This document shows positions 44,523 to 54,464 of a stretch of DNA of 64,000 nt, in pieces (the first letter of the stretch is position 1; the number at the start of each line of letters is the position of its first letter). The translations under genes were made by a program, and so were the position numbers. The stretch covers positions 705,652 through 769,651 of the forward strand of contig NZ_JAMZCU010000001.1 of the NCBI RefSeq assembly GCF_024273195.1, in the 5' to 3' direction. A model generated the notes under the pieces. It did not search any database, was not told the origin of the DNA, and was given only the letters and a program-made list of their open reading frames with translations. This DNA comes from Devosia ureilytica. Its GTDB lineage: Bacteria; Pseudomonadota; Alphaproteobacteria; Rhizobiales; Devosiaceae.

Positions 44523-45775
44523 GTGGCTGCGGGCGGCTCCATAGGCCGCTCCGGCTCCGCCAATGGCGCAATAAACACCAGCCTGATCGCGACCAGCAGC
44601 GCCAACATCGCCGCGCCGCCGCTGACCAGCATGACCCCGGGCCAGCCCCAGGCGGTCCAGGCGTAGCCGCCCAGGGTTCCGAGGATCGAGGCGCCGAGGT
44701 AATAGGCCACCAGATACATCGCCGATGCCTGTGCCTTGCCGGTACGGGCGCGGCGGGTAACCCAGGCGCTGGCGATGCCATGGGCCGCAAAGAAGCCCAT
44801 GGTGGCCACGGCGAGACCGGTGATGATCGCGGCCGTGTTGTCGACCATGGTGACGGCCATGCCCGCGCCCATCAGCGCCACCAGTGCCCAGAAGACTTTT
44901 CGGCGCCCCAGCCGCTGCGACAGGCCGCCGGCCCAGGTCGAGCTGACGCTGCCCAGCAGATAGACCAGGAAGATCGAGGCAATGGCCGAATGGCTGAGCG
45001 CGAAGGGCGGCAGCGCCAGGCGGAAGCCGGCATAATTGTAGAGCGTCACAAAGCCGCCCATCAGCAGGAAGGCGCTGGCGAAGAGCCAGGGCAGCGCCGC
45101 ATCGTCAAAACTGGCGCGGCAGCGTCGCCACAGTTCGGGCAGGCCGATGGGATCACGAACGAAGGCACGCGGCTTGGGCAGGAGCATGGCCACGGCGATG
45201 GCCGCCACGACGATCAGTCCGCCCAGGATGCCGGTGCCGAGCCGCCAGCCCAGGACATCCGACAGGACGCCCGAAATGACACGACCGGCCATGCCGCCAA
45301 TGGCGGTGCCGCCGATATAGAGGCCCATGGAATAGCCCAGCGCCCCCGGGTCCATCTCCTCGGAGAGATAGACCATGGCCACCGCTGGTATCCCGGCCAG
45401 CGTCAGCCCCATCATGGTGCGCAGGGTGATCAACTGCCACCACACCTGGGTAAAGGGCAACAGCATGCCGAGGAATGCCGTGATCAGCAGCGCCCCCACG
45501 ATCAGCCGGCGGCGTCCCAGCCGGTCGGCCAGCATGCTGGCAGGAATGAGCGCGACGGCCATGGTGGCCGTAGTTGCCGACAGCGCCAGCGACGCGGTGC
45601 CCGCATCACGCACCCAATATTGCGCGAACATCGGCAGCAGCGGCTGCACCGAATAGAGCGAGGCAAAGACCGAAAAGGCCGACAGGAAAAAGGCGATATT
45701 GGCCCGGACAAATTCGGGCGTTCCGCGCCGGATGGCGGGAACGATCGACTTGGTCACATTCCCTGGCTCACTCAT
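44519..45775 (-). CDS. MFS transporter (YnfM-like)
   Basis: 418 residues with twelve predicted membrane segments; the N-terminal stretch [25 protein letters not shown] and the loop [17 protein letters not shown] (motif A) are typical of AraJ/YnfM-type carriers. The substrate is unknown; YnfM relatives are associated with drug or small-molecule efflux. It lies between rsmA (convergent) and gmk (upstream, same strand, 15-base gap), so it may be transcribed from the gmk-yicC side. Confidence 0.87.
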   Translation of the reverse strand: MSEPGNVTKSIVPAIRRGTPEFVRANIAFFLSAFSVFASLYSVQPLLPMFAQYWVRDAGTASLALSATTATMAVALIPASMLADRLGRRRLIVGALLITAFLGMLLPFTQVWWQLITLRTMMGLTLAGIPAVAMVYLSEEMDPGALGYSMGLYIGGTAIGGMAGRVISGVLSDVLGWRLGTGILGGLIVVAAIAVAMLLPKPRAFVRDPIGLPELWRRCRASFDDAALPWLFASAFLLMGGFVTLYNYAGFRLALPPFALSHSAIASIFLVYLLGSVSSTWAGGLSQRLGRRKVFWALVALMGAGMAVTMVDNTAAIITGLAVATMGFFAAHGIASAWVTRRARTGKAQASAMYLVAYYLGASILGTLGGYAWTAWGWPGVMLVSGGAAMLALLVAIRLVFIAPLAEPERPMEPPAAT

Positions 45776-45790
45776 CGATTCAAGTCGCTC

Positions 45791-46429
45791 TCAGAGTGAG
45801 TCGATCTGGCTCTGCAAGTCTTTGACGAAACTGGTGAAATTGGTCTGGCGCTCGCGCTTGAGCCGGGCCGAGGCAAGGATCGACCTGACGTTCTGAACCG
45901 ATTGCTCAAGATCGCGGTTGATGATGACATATTCATATTCGCTGGCGTGATCGAGTTCGATCCGGGCATTGCGCAGGCGTTTCTCGATGGTGCCGACGCT
46001 ATCCTGGGCGCGACGCTCCAGCCGCGCCCGCAATTCCTCAATGGTGGGCGGGAGGATGAAAACGGTCACCATGTCCTCGCGGCACTTTTCATAGAGCTGG
46101 AGAGTGCCCTGATAGTCGACGTCAAAGAGGATGTCGTTGCCCGCGGCCAGCTGCTCCTCGACCTGGGCGCGCGGGGTGCCATAGAAGTTTCCGTGAACTT
46201 CGGCGGATTCGAGCAGTCCGTCGTCGGCCTTCATGCGGTTGAAGGTGGGCACGTCGATGAAATGGTAATGGGTGCCATCAACCTCGTCGCTGCGCCGGGC
46301 GCGTGTGGTAACCGAAACCGAGAGGCGAATATTGGGGTCCTGCTGGAACAGCGACCGCGAGATCGAGGATTTTCCGGCGCCTGAGGGCGAGGCAATCACC
46401 AGCATGACGCCGCGGCGCTGAAAATCCAT
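45791..46429 (-). CDS. gmk: Guanylate kinase
   Basis: 212 residues with P-loop ASPSGAGKSSISR near residue 13, the GMP-binding SVSVTTRARRSDEVDGTHYHF and VDYQGTLQLYEKC. It phosphorylates GMP to GDP. A second start (ATG, Met9) is possible, but 46429 follows the yicC stop by 11 bases and is taken here. It belongs to the mltG-yicC-gmk unit transcribed leftward. Confidence 0.96.
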   Translation of the reverse strand: MDFQRRGVMLVIASPSGAGKSSISRSLFQQDPNIRLSVSVTTRARRSDEVDGTHYHFIDVPTFNRMKADDGLLESAEVHGNFYGTPRAQVEEQLAAGNDILFDVDYQGTLQLYEKCREDMVTVFILPPTIEELRARLERRAQDSVGTIEKRLRNARIELDHASEYEYVIINRDLEQSVQNVRSILASARLKRERQTNFTSFVKDLQSQIDSL

Positions 46430-46440
46430 TTATCCGGCCT

Positions 46441-47328
46441 CTACTCGATGTTCTGAACTTGCTCGCGTAATTGATCGATCACCGCCTTGAGGTCAAGGCC
46501 GATGGCGGTGAGGTCCACCGCGTTTGCCTTGGAGCACAGCGTATTGGCCTCGCGGTTGAATTCCTGCGCCAGAAAATCAAGGCGGCGACCCGCCGGGCCA
46601 CCTTCGGCAATCAGCTTTCGCGCTGCAGCGATGTGGGCCCGCAGGCGGTCCAGCTCTTCGCGAATGTCGGCCTTGGTAGCCAGCAGCAGTGCCTCCTGCG
46701 CCAGCCGATCCGGCGGCAGGCCGGTGTCGTCGCCAAGGGCGGCGAGCTGTTCGCGCAAGCGTGCCTGGATGACCTCGCGGCCACGCGACGGATGCGTCTC
46801 AGCCCGACCCACCAACACGGCAATGGTGTCGAGCTGATCGAACAGCACGGGCGCAATGAGCGCCCCCTCCTGCAACCGTGCAACCTTGAGGCGTTCAATG
46901 GCCTCGGCAGCGCAATCAAGGATCAGCGCGGATCGCTCGTCTTCGTCGATGCCCCCCGCCCGGTCATCCACCTCGAGAACGCCCGGCAGGGCCAGAATGC
47001 CGTCCAGTCGGGGTGGCGCTGCTTCAAAGCGCCTGCCGAGATCATCCAGCGCCGCCAGCACCGCGGCCAGCGTTGTTTCGTTGACCCGAACACTGCCCGA
47101 GGCGCCGCTGCGATCAAGCGTTGCAACCAGGTTGACCGAACCACGGCTGAGCGCCTTGGACAGCATTTGCCGCAGCGGAATTTCCACGGCATCCAGCCCC
47201 GGCGCCAGGCGCAACCGCATGTCCAGCCCGCGTCCATTGACCGATTTGAGTTCGATCCGCACCCGCAATGACCCGGCTTGCCGCTCGGCGCGGGCAAAGC
47301 CGGTCATGCTGGATAGGGCTGCGCTCAC
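46441..47328 (-). CDS. yicC: YicC-family endoribonuclease
   Basis: 295 residues. The opening SMTGFARAE and the segment SVNGRGLDMRLRL are the YicC N-terminal domain; the C-terminal DUF1732 is visible in RLDFLAQEFNREANTLCSKAN, near the end VDLTAIGLDLKAVIDQLREQVQNIE. YicC proteins are hexameric RNases acting on small RNAs in enterobacteria. It overlaps mltG by 4 bases (ATGA) and is followed by gmk. Confidence 0.93.
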   Translation of the reverse strand: MSAALSSMTGFARAERQAGSLRVRIELKSVNGRGLDMRLRLAPGLDAVEIPLRQMLSKALSRGSVNLVATLDRSGASGSVRVNETTLAAVLAALDDLGRRFEAAPPRLDGILALPGVLEVDDRAGGIDEDERSALILDCAAEAIERLKVARLQEGALIAPVLFDQLDTIAVLVGRAETHPSRGREVIQARLREQLAALGDDTGLPPDRLAQEALLLATKADIREELDRLRAHIAAARKLIAEGGPAGRRLDFLAQEFNREANTLCSKANAVDLTAIGLDLKAVIDQLREQVQNIE

Positions 47329-48455
47329 TGCTGGGCTTCGCCTTCGGTTTCGCCACCGGCCCCTTCGGCCTCCGCCGCTTCCAGCGCCTGGCGCGCGGCT
47401 TCCGCCTCGGCTTCGGCCTGTGCAGCGGCCTCGGCGGCTATTTCGCGATAGCGGGCGACGTTCTGCTGATGCTCGGCATAGGTTTCGGCAAACACATGGC
47501 CTTCGCTCGGGGTCGCGCCCTTGGCCACGAAGTAGAGATAATCGTGGCTATCGGGGTTGGCGACTGCCTCCAGTGCCTCGATGCCCGGATTGGCAATGGG
47601 CGTGGGGGGCAGACCATCGATCTGATAGGTGTTGTAGGGCGTTTCACCCTCGATTTCCGACCGCCGGATGCCGCGGTCGAGCGTGGATTGCCCCAGCGTG
47701 ATGCCATAGATGATCGTTGGGTCCGACTGCAGGCGCATGCCTTCGATCAGGCGGTTGACGAACACCGCTGCGATCTGCGGGCGCTCGCTGGCAATGCCGG
47801 TTTCCTTCTCAACGATGGACGCCAGGATCAGCATCTGCGCCGGCGTTTCGAGCGGCAGGTCGGCTTGACGGCCTTCCCACACTTCCGCCAGCGCCTGGGT
47901 CATGGCCAGCTGCATTTCGTCGAGCAGCGACTGGCGCGTATCGCCAGGGGTATAGTCGTAGCTGCCCGGCAGGATCGAGCCTTCGGGTGGCAATTGATCG
48001 ATGGAGCCCGTCAGACGGTCATCCGCATTGATGCGCTGGATGGCTTGCCACACGGTCCAGCCTTCGGGAATGGTCACCGCATAGCGCAGCGGATTGCCCT
48101 GGGTCAGTTCCTTGAGGATTTCCGACATGCTGGCGCCAGCCGGAATGTTGAAATCGCCCGCCTTGACGACGGCGCTTTCCTCGACGCGGCTGCCAAACTG
48201 GCTGAAAATGAAAGAATTGGTGATGAAGCCCTGGTCTTCCAGCCGCCCTGCGGTGGTCGAAAGCGTATTGCCGGATTCGACGCGGAACACCCGGTCCTCG
48301 CTGGTCGGGCCATCGCCATAATATTGGGACGCAACGAAGAACACGCCGCCCCCGATCACCACGATGCCGATGACCAGAAGGGTCAGCAGGCCATTGAGGA
48401 TGTCGATCAAGCCATTGCCCGAGCGGCGGCGGCGCCGGTTCTTGCGGTCGTTCAT
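47325..48455 (-). CDS. mltG: Endolytic murein transglycosylase MltG
   Basis: 376 residues: a basic cytoplasmic tail (NRRRRRSGNG), one membrane segment (LLTLLVIGIVVIGGGVFFV), a LysM-like region and the YceG catalytic domain. The active-site segment LASIVEKETG (Glu216/Glu218) and QSDPTIIYG are intact. It cuts nascent glycan strands and is thought to end peptidoglycan polymerisation. The last 50 residues are an Ala/Glu-rich coil not found in the short homologues. The terminator at 48616 isolates this unit from fabF. Confidence 0.92.
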   Translation of the reverse strand: MNDRKNRRRRRSGNGLIDILNGLLTLLVIGIVVIGGGVFFVASQYYGDGPTSEDRVFRVESGNTLSTTAGRLEDQGFITNSFIFSQFGSRVEESAVVKAGDFNIPAGASMSEILKELTQGNPLRYAVTIPEGWTVWQAIQRINADDRLTGSIDQLPPEGSILPGSYDYTPGDTRQSLLDEMQLAMTQALAEVWEGRQADLPLETPAQMLILASIVEKETGIASERPQIAAVFVNRLIEGMRLQSDPTIIYGITLGQSTLDRGIRRSEIEGETPYNTYQIDGLPPTPIANPGIEALEAVANPDSHDYLYFVAKGATPSEGHVFAETYAEHQQNVARYREIAAEAAAQAEAEAEAARQALEAAEAEGAGGETEGEAQQ

Positions 48456-48615
48456 CTTGTCCCTGTCACTCGCGAATGGGCCGATAGTGGTCGCATGGCT
48501 GGCGCGGAAAACCGGTTCCCACCTCTGCGCGCTGCTTCTGCGGCCTTCATTTCATTGTTCTTGTGCCAAACTGTGGCGGGTGCGCATTGTTCGCAATGCC
48601 GCTGCGCAAAGACAA

Positions 48616-48646
48616 GGGGCACATCGCAGTCAATGCGATGTGCCCC
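48616..48646 (-). terminator. Rho-independent terminator of the fab operon
   Basis: A perfect 13-bp stem (GGGGCACATCGCA at 48616-48628 and its complement at 48634-48646, loop GTCAA). On the minus strand it lies 20 bases after the fabF stop and is followed by TTGTCTTTG. It separates fabF from mltG. Confidence 0.85.
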
Positions 48647-48665
48647 CTAAAATTGTTGGAAAACC

Positions 48666-49934
48666 TTAGCTGACCTTGCGCATGACCAGCGTGGCATTGG
48701 TGCCGCCAAAGCCGAAGCTGTTGGACAGGGCCACGTTGATTTCCGTCTTGAACGGCTTGTGGGGAACGAGATTGATCTCAGTCTCCACCGAAGGATTGTC
48801 CAGGTTCAGTGTTGGTGGCGCGATGTTGTCGCGCATGGCGAGCAGGCAGAAAATCGCTTCCACCGACCCGGCTGCACCCAGCAAGTGACCGACTGCCGAC
48901 TTGGTCGAGCTCATCACCGACTTGGAAGCCGCATCGCCCAGAACGCGGGTGACCGCGCCCAGTTCGATTTCGTCGCCCAGCGGGGTCGAGGTGCCGTGCG
49001 CATTGATGTAGTCGATGTCCGACGCCGAAATACCGGCGCGCTTGATGGCCGCGCTCATGGCGCGGAAGCCACCGTCGCCATCAGGCGCAGGTGCGGTGAT
49101 GTGATAGGCATCGCCCGAAAGGCCATAGCCGATCACTTCGCCATAGATCTTGGCGCCGCGGGCCTTGGCCCGCTCATAGTCTTCCAGCACGACAATGCCG
49201 GCACCCTCGCCCATGACGAAACCATCGCGGTCGCGGTCATAAGGCCGCGAGGCGGCGGTGGGATTGTCGTTGAAACCGGTCGACATGGCGCGTGCGGCGG
49301 AGAAGCCGGCCATCGCCAGGCGATTGATGCAGCTCTCGGACCCACCGGCCACCATCACGTCGGCATCGCCCAGGGCAATGAGACGCGCAGCGTCGCCGAT
49401 GGCATGGGCACCTGTCGAGCAGGCCGTCACCACCGAGTGGTTTGGCCCCTTTAGGCCAAAACGGATGGAGACATGGCCCGAAGCCAGGTTGATCAGCCGA
49501 CCCGGAATGAAGAAGGGGCTGATGCGGCGGGGGCCCTTTTCGTGCAGCGTGACGGAGGCATCATAGATGCCGCCAATCCCGCCGATACCCGAGCCGATCA
49601 GGACGCCCGTGCGTTCCTGTTCTTCCTGGGTCTTGGGCTCGACGCCCGCATCCTGGATAGCCTGGGTAGCCGCAGCCATGGCATAGATGATGAAATCATC
49701 GACCTTGCGCTGCTCCTTCACTTCCATCCATTCGTCAGGGTTGTACATGCCATCGGCATAGTCCCCCTTTGGAATACGATGGGCGATCTGGCAGGCAATA
49801 TCGTCGATCTCAAAATCGTCGATACGCTTGGCGCCACTCTTGCCGGCTAGGATGTTGGCCCAAGTGGCCTCAACACCGCAGCCAAGCGGCGTGACAAGTC
49901 CCATTCCGGTTACGACGACTCGACGCAATTCCAT
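48666..49934 (-). CDS. fabF: 3-oxoacyl-[acyl-carrier-protein] synthase II
   Basis: 422 residues with the condensing triad Cys172 (VVTACSTGAH), His313 (NAHGTSTPLGD) and His350 (SAVGHLLGAAG). It elongates acyl-ACP with malonyl-ACP and controls unsaturated fatty acid content. It follows acpP with 23 bases between and ends the fabD-fabG-acpP-fabF cluster. Confidence 0.97.
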   Translation of the reverse strand: MELRRVVVTGMGLVTPLGCGVEATWANILAGKSGAKRIDDFEIDDIACQIAHRIPKGDYADGMYNPDEWMEVKEQRKVDDFIIYAMAAATQAIQDAGVEPKTQEEQERTGVLIGSGIGGIGGIYDASVTLHEKGPRRISPFFIPGRLINLASGHVSIRFGLKGPNHSVVTACSTGAHAIGDAARLIALGDADVMVAGGSESCINRLAMAGFSAARAMSTGFNDNPTAASRPYDRDRDGFVMGEGAGIVVLEDYERAKARGAKIYGEVIGYGLSGDAYHITAPAPDGDGGFRAMSAAIKRAGISASDIDYINAHGTSTPLGDEIELGAVTRVLGDAASKSVMSSTKSAVGHLLGAAGSVEAIFCLLAMRDNIAPPTLNLDNPSVETEINLVPHKPFKTEINVALSNSFGFGGTNATLVMRKVS

Positions 49935-49957
49935 GGTCAGCGGCCTGGCTCCCAGTT

Positions 49958-50194
49958 TTAGCTGGTTGCCTTGGTCAGGAAGGCGACCGCATCACCAAAG
50001 CTCTGGATCGACTCGGCGGCGTCATCGGGGATCTCGACCGAGAATTCTTCCTCGAAAGCCATCACCAGTTCGACCTGATCGAGCGAATCTGCGCCCAGAT
50101 CGTCGATGAAGCTGGCCTTTTCAACGACCTTCTCGGCATCCACATTGAGGTGTTCCACAACGATCTTGCGGACCCGATCAGCGACATCGCTCAT
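49958..50194 (-). CDS. acpP: Acyl carrier protein
   Basis: 78 residues, acidic, four-helix. The phosphopantetheine site is Ser37 in [12 protein letters not shown]. It carries the growing acyl chain in fatty-acid synthesis. The 225 bases between acpP and fabG (50195-50419) hold no gene; a promoter for acpP is expected there but I could not fix one. Confidence 0.98.
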   Translation of the reverse strand: MSDVADRVRKIVVEHLNVDAEKVVEKASFIDDLGADSLDQVELVMAFEEEFSVEIPDDAAESIQSFGDAVAFLTKATS

Positions 50195-50419
50195 AATTGA
50201 CTTCCCTTTTTAGAAATCTAAGTTTCGTTTCGCTTCTTATTGGCGCAAAGCCAAATCATCAAGCGCAGTGTTGGTTTGCACAGAGGCAATGTAGGCGGCC
50301 TTCTGGGCGCCTGCAAGGCAGGCCAGCAAGATGGACCGGGGCGCGGGGTATCACGTTTTTTTCGTCATAGCCAGCCGCGTTTTCCCCGGTTTCCAAGGCT
50401 TTCGCCCTCCCCGCAGGGA

Positions 50420-51157
50420 TCAGATCATCGCCATGCCGCCGTTCACATTCAGCGTATGGCCGGTGATATAGGCGGCTGCATCGCTGGCAAGAAAAACTGC
50501 ACAGCCAGCAACTTCGCTCGCTGTCCCCAGCCGGCCGGCCGGCACGGTAGACAGGATCGACTCACGCTGCTTGTCGTTCAATTCATCGGTCATGGCCGAG
50601 GCGATGAAGCCCGGCGCGATCGAATTGACGGTGATATTGCGGCTCGCAACCTCATAGGCCAGCGCCTTGTTCATGCCGATCAGGCCCGCCTTGGAGGCCG
50701 CGTAATTGCCCTGCCCCGGGTTACCCATGACCCCGACCACCGAAGAAATGCCGATGATGCGGCCCCAGCGCTGCTTCATCATGCCCCGCAGCACGGCGCG
50801 ATTGAGGTGGAAGGCGGCGGTCAGGTTGACGGCGAGCACCTCATCCCACTCTTCGTCCTTCATACGCATGAAGAGATTGTCGCGCGTCATGCCGGCATTG
50901 TTGACCAGAATGTCGAGGCCCCCCATGGCCGCCTCGGCGCTGGGCACCAGCTTGTCGACTTCATCGAGCTTGGAGAGATTGGCCGGCAGGATCGGACAAT
51001 CCTTGCCGATCTCCTTGGCTGTATCCTCCAGGGCGCCCACGCGGGTGCCGGACAGCGCCACGGTGGCGCCGGCGGCGGCCAGGGCCTTGGCGATTTCGCG
51101 ACCAATGCCGCCGCTCGCGCCCGTTACCAATGCGCGTTTACCTGAAAGATCAAACAT
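50420..51157 (-). CDS. fabG: 3-oxoacyl-[acyl-carrier-protein] reductase
   Basis: 245 residues, an SDR with cofactor motif TGASGGIGREIA, NNAGMTRDNL, Ser139, Tyr152 and Lys156 (NYAASKAGLIGM), and the terminal TLNVNGGMAMI strand. The TRDNLFMRM segment separates FabG from other SDRs. It reduces 3-ketoacyl-ACP with NADPH. It lies between fabD (56 bases upstream) and acpP. Confidence 0.96.
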   Translation of the reverse strand: MFDLSGKRALVTGASGGIGREIAKALAAAGATVALSGTRVGALEDTAKEIGKDCPILPANLSKLDEVDKLVPSAEAAMGGLDILVNNAGMTRDNLFMRMKDEEWDEVLAVNLTAAFHLNRAVLRGMMKQRWGRIIGISSVVGVMGNPGQGNYAASKAGLIGMNKALAYEVASRNITVNSIAPGFIASAMTDELNDKQRESILSTVPAGRLGTASEVAGCAVFLASDAAAYITGHTLNVNGGMAMI

Positions 51158-51213
51158 TTAGGGCCTCCCCTGGGAGAAATTGAGTCAAGCGCTTCAGATT
51201 TTGATTCAGGCGC

Positions 51214-52164
51214 CTAGGCGTTTAGTTGAGCGACAAAGGCGTCGATGTCGGCGGGTGTGCCGATAGCCTGGGCCGATGCGTCGGATGCGATGCGTTTGGC
51301 AAGGCCTGTCAGCACCTTGCCGGTGCCCAGTTCAACCAGGTTGGTGACGCCGCCGGCTCCCGTGAGCCAGGTGACGGTCTCGGTCCAGCGCACGACGCCT
51401 GTGACCTGCTCGACCAGACGCTGGCGAATTTCGGCCGGATCGGAAATGGGCGTTGCCAGCACATTGGCGACCAGCGGCACGACGGGCGCCTGCATTTCAA
51501 CCTCAGCAAGGGCGGCAGCCATGGCCTCGGCTGCGGGCTGCATCAGCGAGCAATGGAAGGGTGCGCTGACTGGCAGCAGCAAGGCCCGCTTGGCGCCCTT
51601 GGCCTTGGCAATTTCAACCGCGCGTTCGACTGCTGCCGTTGCCCCCGAGACCACCACCTGGCCCGGCGCATTGTCATTGGCGACGTCGCAGACTTCGCCC
51701 TGCCCGGCTTCAGCAGCGACGGCCTGGGCCGTTTCGAGGTCGAGCCCCAGCAGCGCGGCCATGGTGCCATGGCCCACCGGAACGGCTTTCTGCATGGCCT
51801 GGCCGCGGGTGCGCAGCAGGCGCGCAGCGTCGGTCAGGGTAAAAGTCCCGGCGGCGCAAAGGGCGGAATATTCCCCCAGCGAGTGCCCGGCAACAAATTT
51901 GGCGTGGTCTTTGAGGGCAACACCCTTGGCTTCAAGCACGCGGATCACCGCCACGCTCACGGCCATAAGGGCCGGCTGCGCGTTCTCGGTCAGGCGCAGG
52001 ACATCGTCGGGGCCCTCGAACATGATGGCGGACAGGCGCTCACCCAATGCCTCATCGACTTCCTTGAAGACGGCGCGCGCCTCGGGAAAGGCCGCGGCCA
52101 GTTCCTTGCCCATGCCAACGGCCTGGCTACCCTGGCCGGGGAAAGTGAATGCGGTGCCGGACAT
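51214..52164 (-). CDS. fabD: Malonyl-CoA:ACP transacylase
   Basis: 316 residues from ATG 52164, behind AGGGGGGA; an upstream frame start at 52257 lacks such a site. Motifs are FPGQGSQAVGMGK, the nucleophile Ser95 in GHSLGEYSALCA and His204 in PVSAPFHCSLM. It loads malonyl groups onto ACP and is the first gene of the fab cluster. The vapBC pair starts 166 bases away on the other strand. Confidence 0.96.
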   Translation of the reverse strand: MSGTAFTFPGQGSQAVGMGKELAAAFPEARAVFKEVDEALGERLSAIMFEGPDDVLRLTENAQPALMAVSVAVIRVLEAKGVALKDHAKFVAGHSLGEYSALCAAGTFTLTDAARLLRTRGQAMQKAVPVGHGTMAALLGLDLETAQAVAAEAGQGEVCDVANDNAPGQVVVSGATAAVERAVEIAKAKGAKRALLLPVSAPFHCSLMQPAAEAMAAALAEVEMQAPVVPLVANVLATPISDPAEIRQRLVEQVTGVVRWTETVTWLTGAGGVTNLVELGTGKVLTGLAKRIASDASAQAIGTPADIDAFVAQLNA

Positions 52165-52285
52165 GACGCGTCCCCCCTTTTTTGCAATCCAATGTGACAA
52201 CCCGCGACAGGGCTGTCCAGTTGCCGCGGCTTTGCCGGGAGTGTGCGGCGGAGTCAAGGCAGACTTGGCGGAAGCGCATTGAAAT

Positions 52286-52315
52286 GCGCATCACTTAATG
52301 CGATATTTGATGCGC
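52286..52315. promoter_or_regulatory. Candidate vapBC operator
   Basis: Inverted repeat GCGCATCA (52286-52293) and TGATGCGC (52308-52315), 14-base spacer, ending 14 bases before the vapB start. A third ATGCG copy sits between the arms at 52298. VapB-VapC complexes typically bind such repeats to repress their own operon. Confidence 0.55.
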
Positions 52316-52329
52316 CAGGAGCGAAGGCC

Positions 52330-52533
52330 ATGAGAACTACCATCACCATTGACGACGATCTTCTGGCGCAAGCCAAAGAGAGCTCGGGCATCGAAGAAAC
52401 CAGCGCGCTGGTGAAAGTGGCACTGAGAGAAAAGCTGCACCGTGAGGCGTCTCGACGCTTGGCCGCACTCGGGGGCACCATGCCGTATTTGGAATATACC
52501 CGTCAGTTTCGACAAGAACCCGAGTCGGAATGA
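52330..52533 (+). CDS. vapB: VapB-type antitoxin (ribbon-helix-helix)
   Basis: 67 residues from ATG 52330. The opening MRTTITIDDDLLAQAKE is the short beta-strand and helix of the type II VapB family (DUF2191-like, as in Rv-type VapB antitoxins), and the C-terminal YLEYTRQFRQEPESE is the disordered toxin-binding tail. It shares 4 bases with vapC (ATGA), so the two are translated together. The pair lies in the fabD-rpsF interval, which has no such genes in many relatives. Confidence 0.85.
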   Translation: MRTTITIDDDLLAQAKESSGIEETSALVKVALREKLHREASRRLAALGGTMPYLEYTRQFRQEPESE

Positions 52534-52889
52534 TCGTTGCTGACACCTCCTACTGGATCGACCATTGGAAGGTCGCCAATCTTGCCTTTGCTCGCCAATT
52601 GGCGGATGGCGACGTGCTGATGCACCCGTTTGTGCTCGGCGAGCTTGCTTTGGGAAGCCTGAGGAACAGGCTCGACACGATTTCTGACCTCAGGGCCATG
52701 CTCACGCTGCCGCCGGCTTCGCATGAAGAGGTGATGGTGCTGATAGAGGCAAGGCGGCTCTATAGCCGCGGCATCGGCTACGTCGACTCGCACCTGCTTG
52801 CCGCGGCCCTGTTGGCCGGATCGGTGAAGCTGCTCACCGGCGACCGCCGGCTGCACGCCGCCGCCGAACAGCTCGGCATTGCCGCCTGA
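52530..52889 (+). CDS. vapC: VapC-type PIN-domain toxin (ribonuclease)
   Basis: 119 residues. The PIN fold has its acidic metal ligands in place: Asp5 (IVADTSYWID), Glu38 (LGELALG), Asp86 (YVDSHLLAA) and Asp105 (TGDRRLH). The toxin would cut tRNA or rRNA when released from VapB. All four residues are intact, so the protein should be active. It belongs with the upstream antitoxin as one autoregulated operon. Confidence 0.88.
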   Translation: MIVADTSYWIDHWKVANLAFARQLADGDVLMHPFVLGELALGSLRNRLDTISDLRAMLTLPPASHEEVMVLIEARRLYSRGIGYVDSHLLAAALLAGSVKLLTGDRRLHAAAEQLGIAA

Positions 52890-53110
52890 CGCTTGCCTTC
52901 TCCACCGCATTCCCCTATAGCGACGCCAGCAATTCGTTTGGCCGGGGGCTGAACGGAGGGTTTTCTGTTTTCTAACAAGCAGAAAATAGGGTCTTTCGGG
53001 CCCGGCCTCCCGTGTTCCCGCTCTTTGCAAGACTGCTTTGACGCCTTTCCGGCTTCGAAGGGGCTCCGCGCCAGACATTGCTGAGTACAACTCGAAAGGA
53101 AGGCGCATCA

Positions 53111-53509
53111 ATGGCCCTTTATGAACACATCTATCTCGCTCGCCAGGACGTGTCCCAGCAGCAGGTCGAAGAACTGACTGCAACGCTGACCGAGCTGCTC
53201 GGCCAGGGTGGCGGCAAGGTTACCAAGAACGAGTACTGGGGCCTCAAGGGTCTCTCCTACCGTATCCGCAAGAACCGCAAGGCTCACTACACCCTGCTCA
53301 ACATCGAAGCTTCGCCTGCTGCCGTTGCCGAGATGGAGCGTCACATGCGCATCAATGAAGACATCCTGCGCTTCATGACCGTGCGTGTGGACGAGGTCGA
53401 AGAAGGCCCGTCGGCAATGATGCAGAAGCGCGATCGCGACGACCGTGATGGCGGCCGCGGTGGTGACCGTGGTGGCTTCTCCGGCGAACGCCGCCCGCGT
53501 CGGTTCTAA
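53111..53509 (+). CDS. rpsF: 30S ribosomal protein S6
   Basis: 132 residues from ATG 53111, after [28 protein letters not shown], then [16 protein letters not shown], is S6. The tail after residue 110 is rich in Arg, Asp and Gly ([13 protein letters not shown]), a common extension in alphaproteobacteria. It forms a complex with S18, encoded next. The 220-base leader (52890-53110) contains an inverted repeat TTTTCTG/CAGAAAA at 52961-52986 that could have a regulatory role. Confidence 0.97.
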   Translation: MALYEHIYLARQDVSQQQVEELTATLTELLGQGGGKVTKNEYWGLKGLSYRIRKNRKAHYTLLNIEASPAAVAEMERHMRINEDILRFMTVRVDEVEEGPSAMMQKRDRDDRDGGRGGDRGGFSGERRPRRF

Positions 53510-53527
53510 TTTAGAGGAACGAGAAAA

Positions 53528-53782
53528 ATGGCAATCAAAGACCTTACCACTTCCCAGGCCCGCCGCCCGTTCCAGCGTCGTCGCAAGACCTGCCCGTTCT
53601 CGGGTGAGGGCGCGCCCAAGATCGACTACAAGGACGTGCGCCTGCTCTCGCGCTACGTTTCCGAGCGCGGCAAGATCGTGCCGAGCCGCATCACTGCCGT
53701 TTCTGCCAAGAAGCAGCGTGAACTGGCTCGTGCCATCAAGCGTGCCCGCTTCATCGGCCTGATGCCCTACGCCGTCCAGTAA
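53528..53782 (+). CDS. rpsR: 30S ribosomal protein S18
   Basis: 84 residues. The typical core is [19 protein letters not shown], then [16 protein letters not shown] and [15 protein letters not shown]. It partners S6 on the 30S platform. The start follows GAGGAACGAGAAAAATG. The gap to rplI is only 92 bases. Confidence 0.98.
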   Translation: MAIKDLTTSQARRPFQRRRKTCPFSGEGAPKIDYKDVRLLSRYVSERGKIVPSRITAVSAKKQRELARAIKRARFIGLMPYAVQ

Positions 53783-53874
53783 GCCGCGGCTTGCTTGAGA
53801 CTGCATCGCTGGGGTCGCGAATGGTTCGCGGCTCCTAACCGCCTCAGAGGCGGGACAGCCAAAGGAATAAAGAA

Positions 53875-54441
53875 ATGAAAGTCATTCTGCTCGAGCGCAT
53901 TGGTCGCACCGGCACCATCGGCGACGAAGTCACCGTCAAGGACGGCTTTGCCCGTAACTTCCTGCTGCCCCAGGGCAAGGCCCTGCGCGCTACGGAAGCC
54001 AACCGCAAGAAGTTCGTTGCTGAACGCGCCTATATCGAACAGCGCAATGAAGAACGTCGCGATGCGGCCGCCGGCATTGCCGAAGGTCTCAACGGCCGCA
54101 CCGTGGTGCTGATCCGTCAGGCCGGCGAAACCGGCCAGCTCTATGGTTCGGTTGCTGCCCGTGACCTCGTCGAGGCCCTGGCCAAGGACGGTTTCACCGT
54201 TCAGCGCAACCAGGTCGACCTTGCCGAGCCGATCAAGACCGTGGGCGTTCACACCGTCGCCCTCAACCTGCATGCCGAAGTCGAAGTTTCGATCATCGTC
54301 AACGTTGCCCGTTCTGAAGACGAAGCAGCCCGCCAGGCCTCGGGTGAAGACGTTACCGTCCACACGTTCGAAGCCGACGAAGGTGGCGATTTCGCCGCCG
54401 GCCAGAAGGACGCTGCTGCGGACGACCGTTTCGAAGAATAG
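53875..54441 (+). CDS. rplI: 50S ribosomal protein L9
   Basis: 188 residues, starting [36 protein letters not shown]. The long central helix and C-terminal domain are present. The last 40 residues ([24 protein letters not shown] and on) form an acidic tail, as in other rhizobia. It ends the ribosomal part of the operon before the terminator at 54465. Confidence 0.97.
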   Translation: MKVILLERIGRTGTIGDEVTVKDGFARNFLLPQGKALRATEANRKKFVAERAYIEQRNEERRDAAAGIAEGLNGRTVVLIRQAGETGQLYGSVAARDLVEALAKDGFTVQRNQVDLAEPIKTVGVHTVALNLHAEVEVSIIVNVARSEDEAARQASGEDVTVHTFEADEGGDFAAGQKDAAADDRFEE

Positions 54442-54464
54442 TCTTCGATCACAATTCGCTTCTG

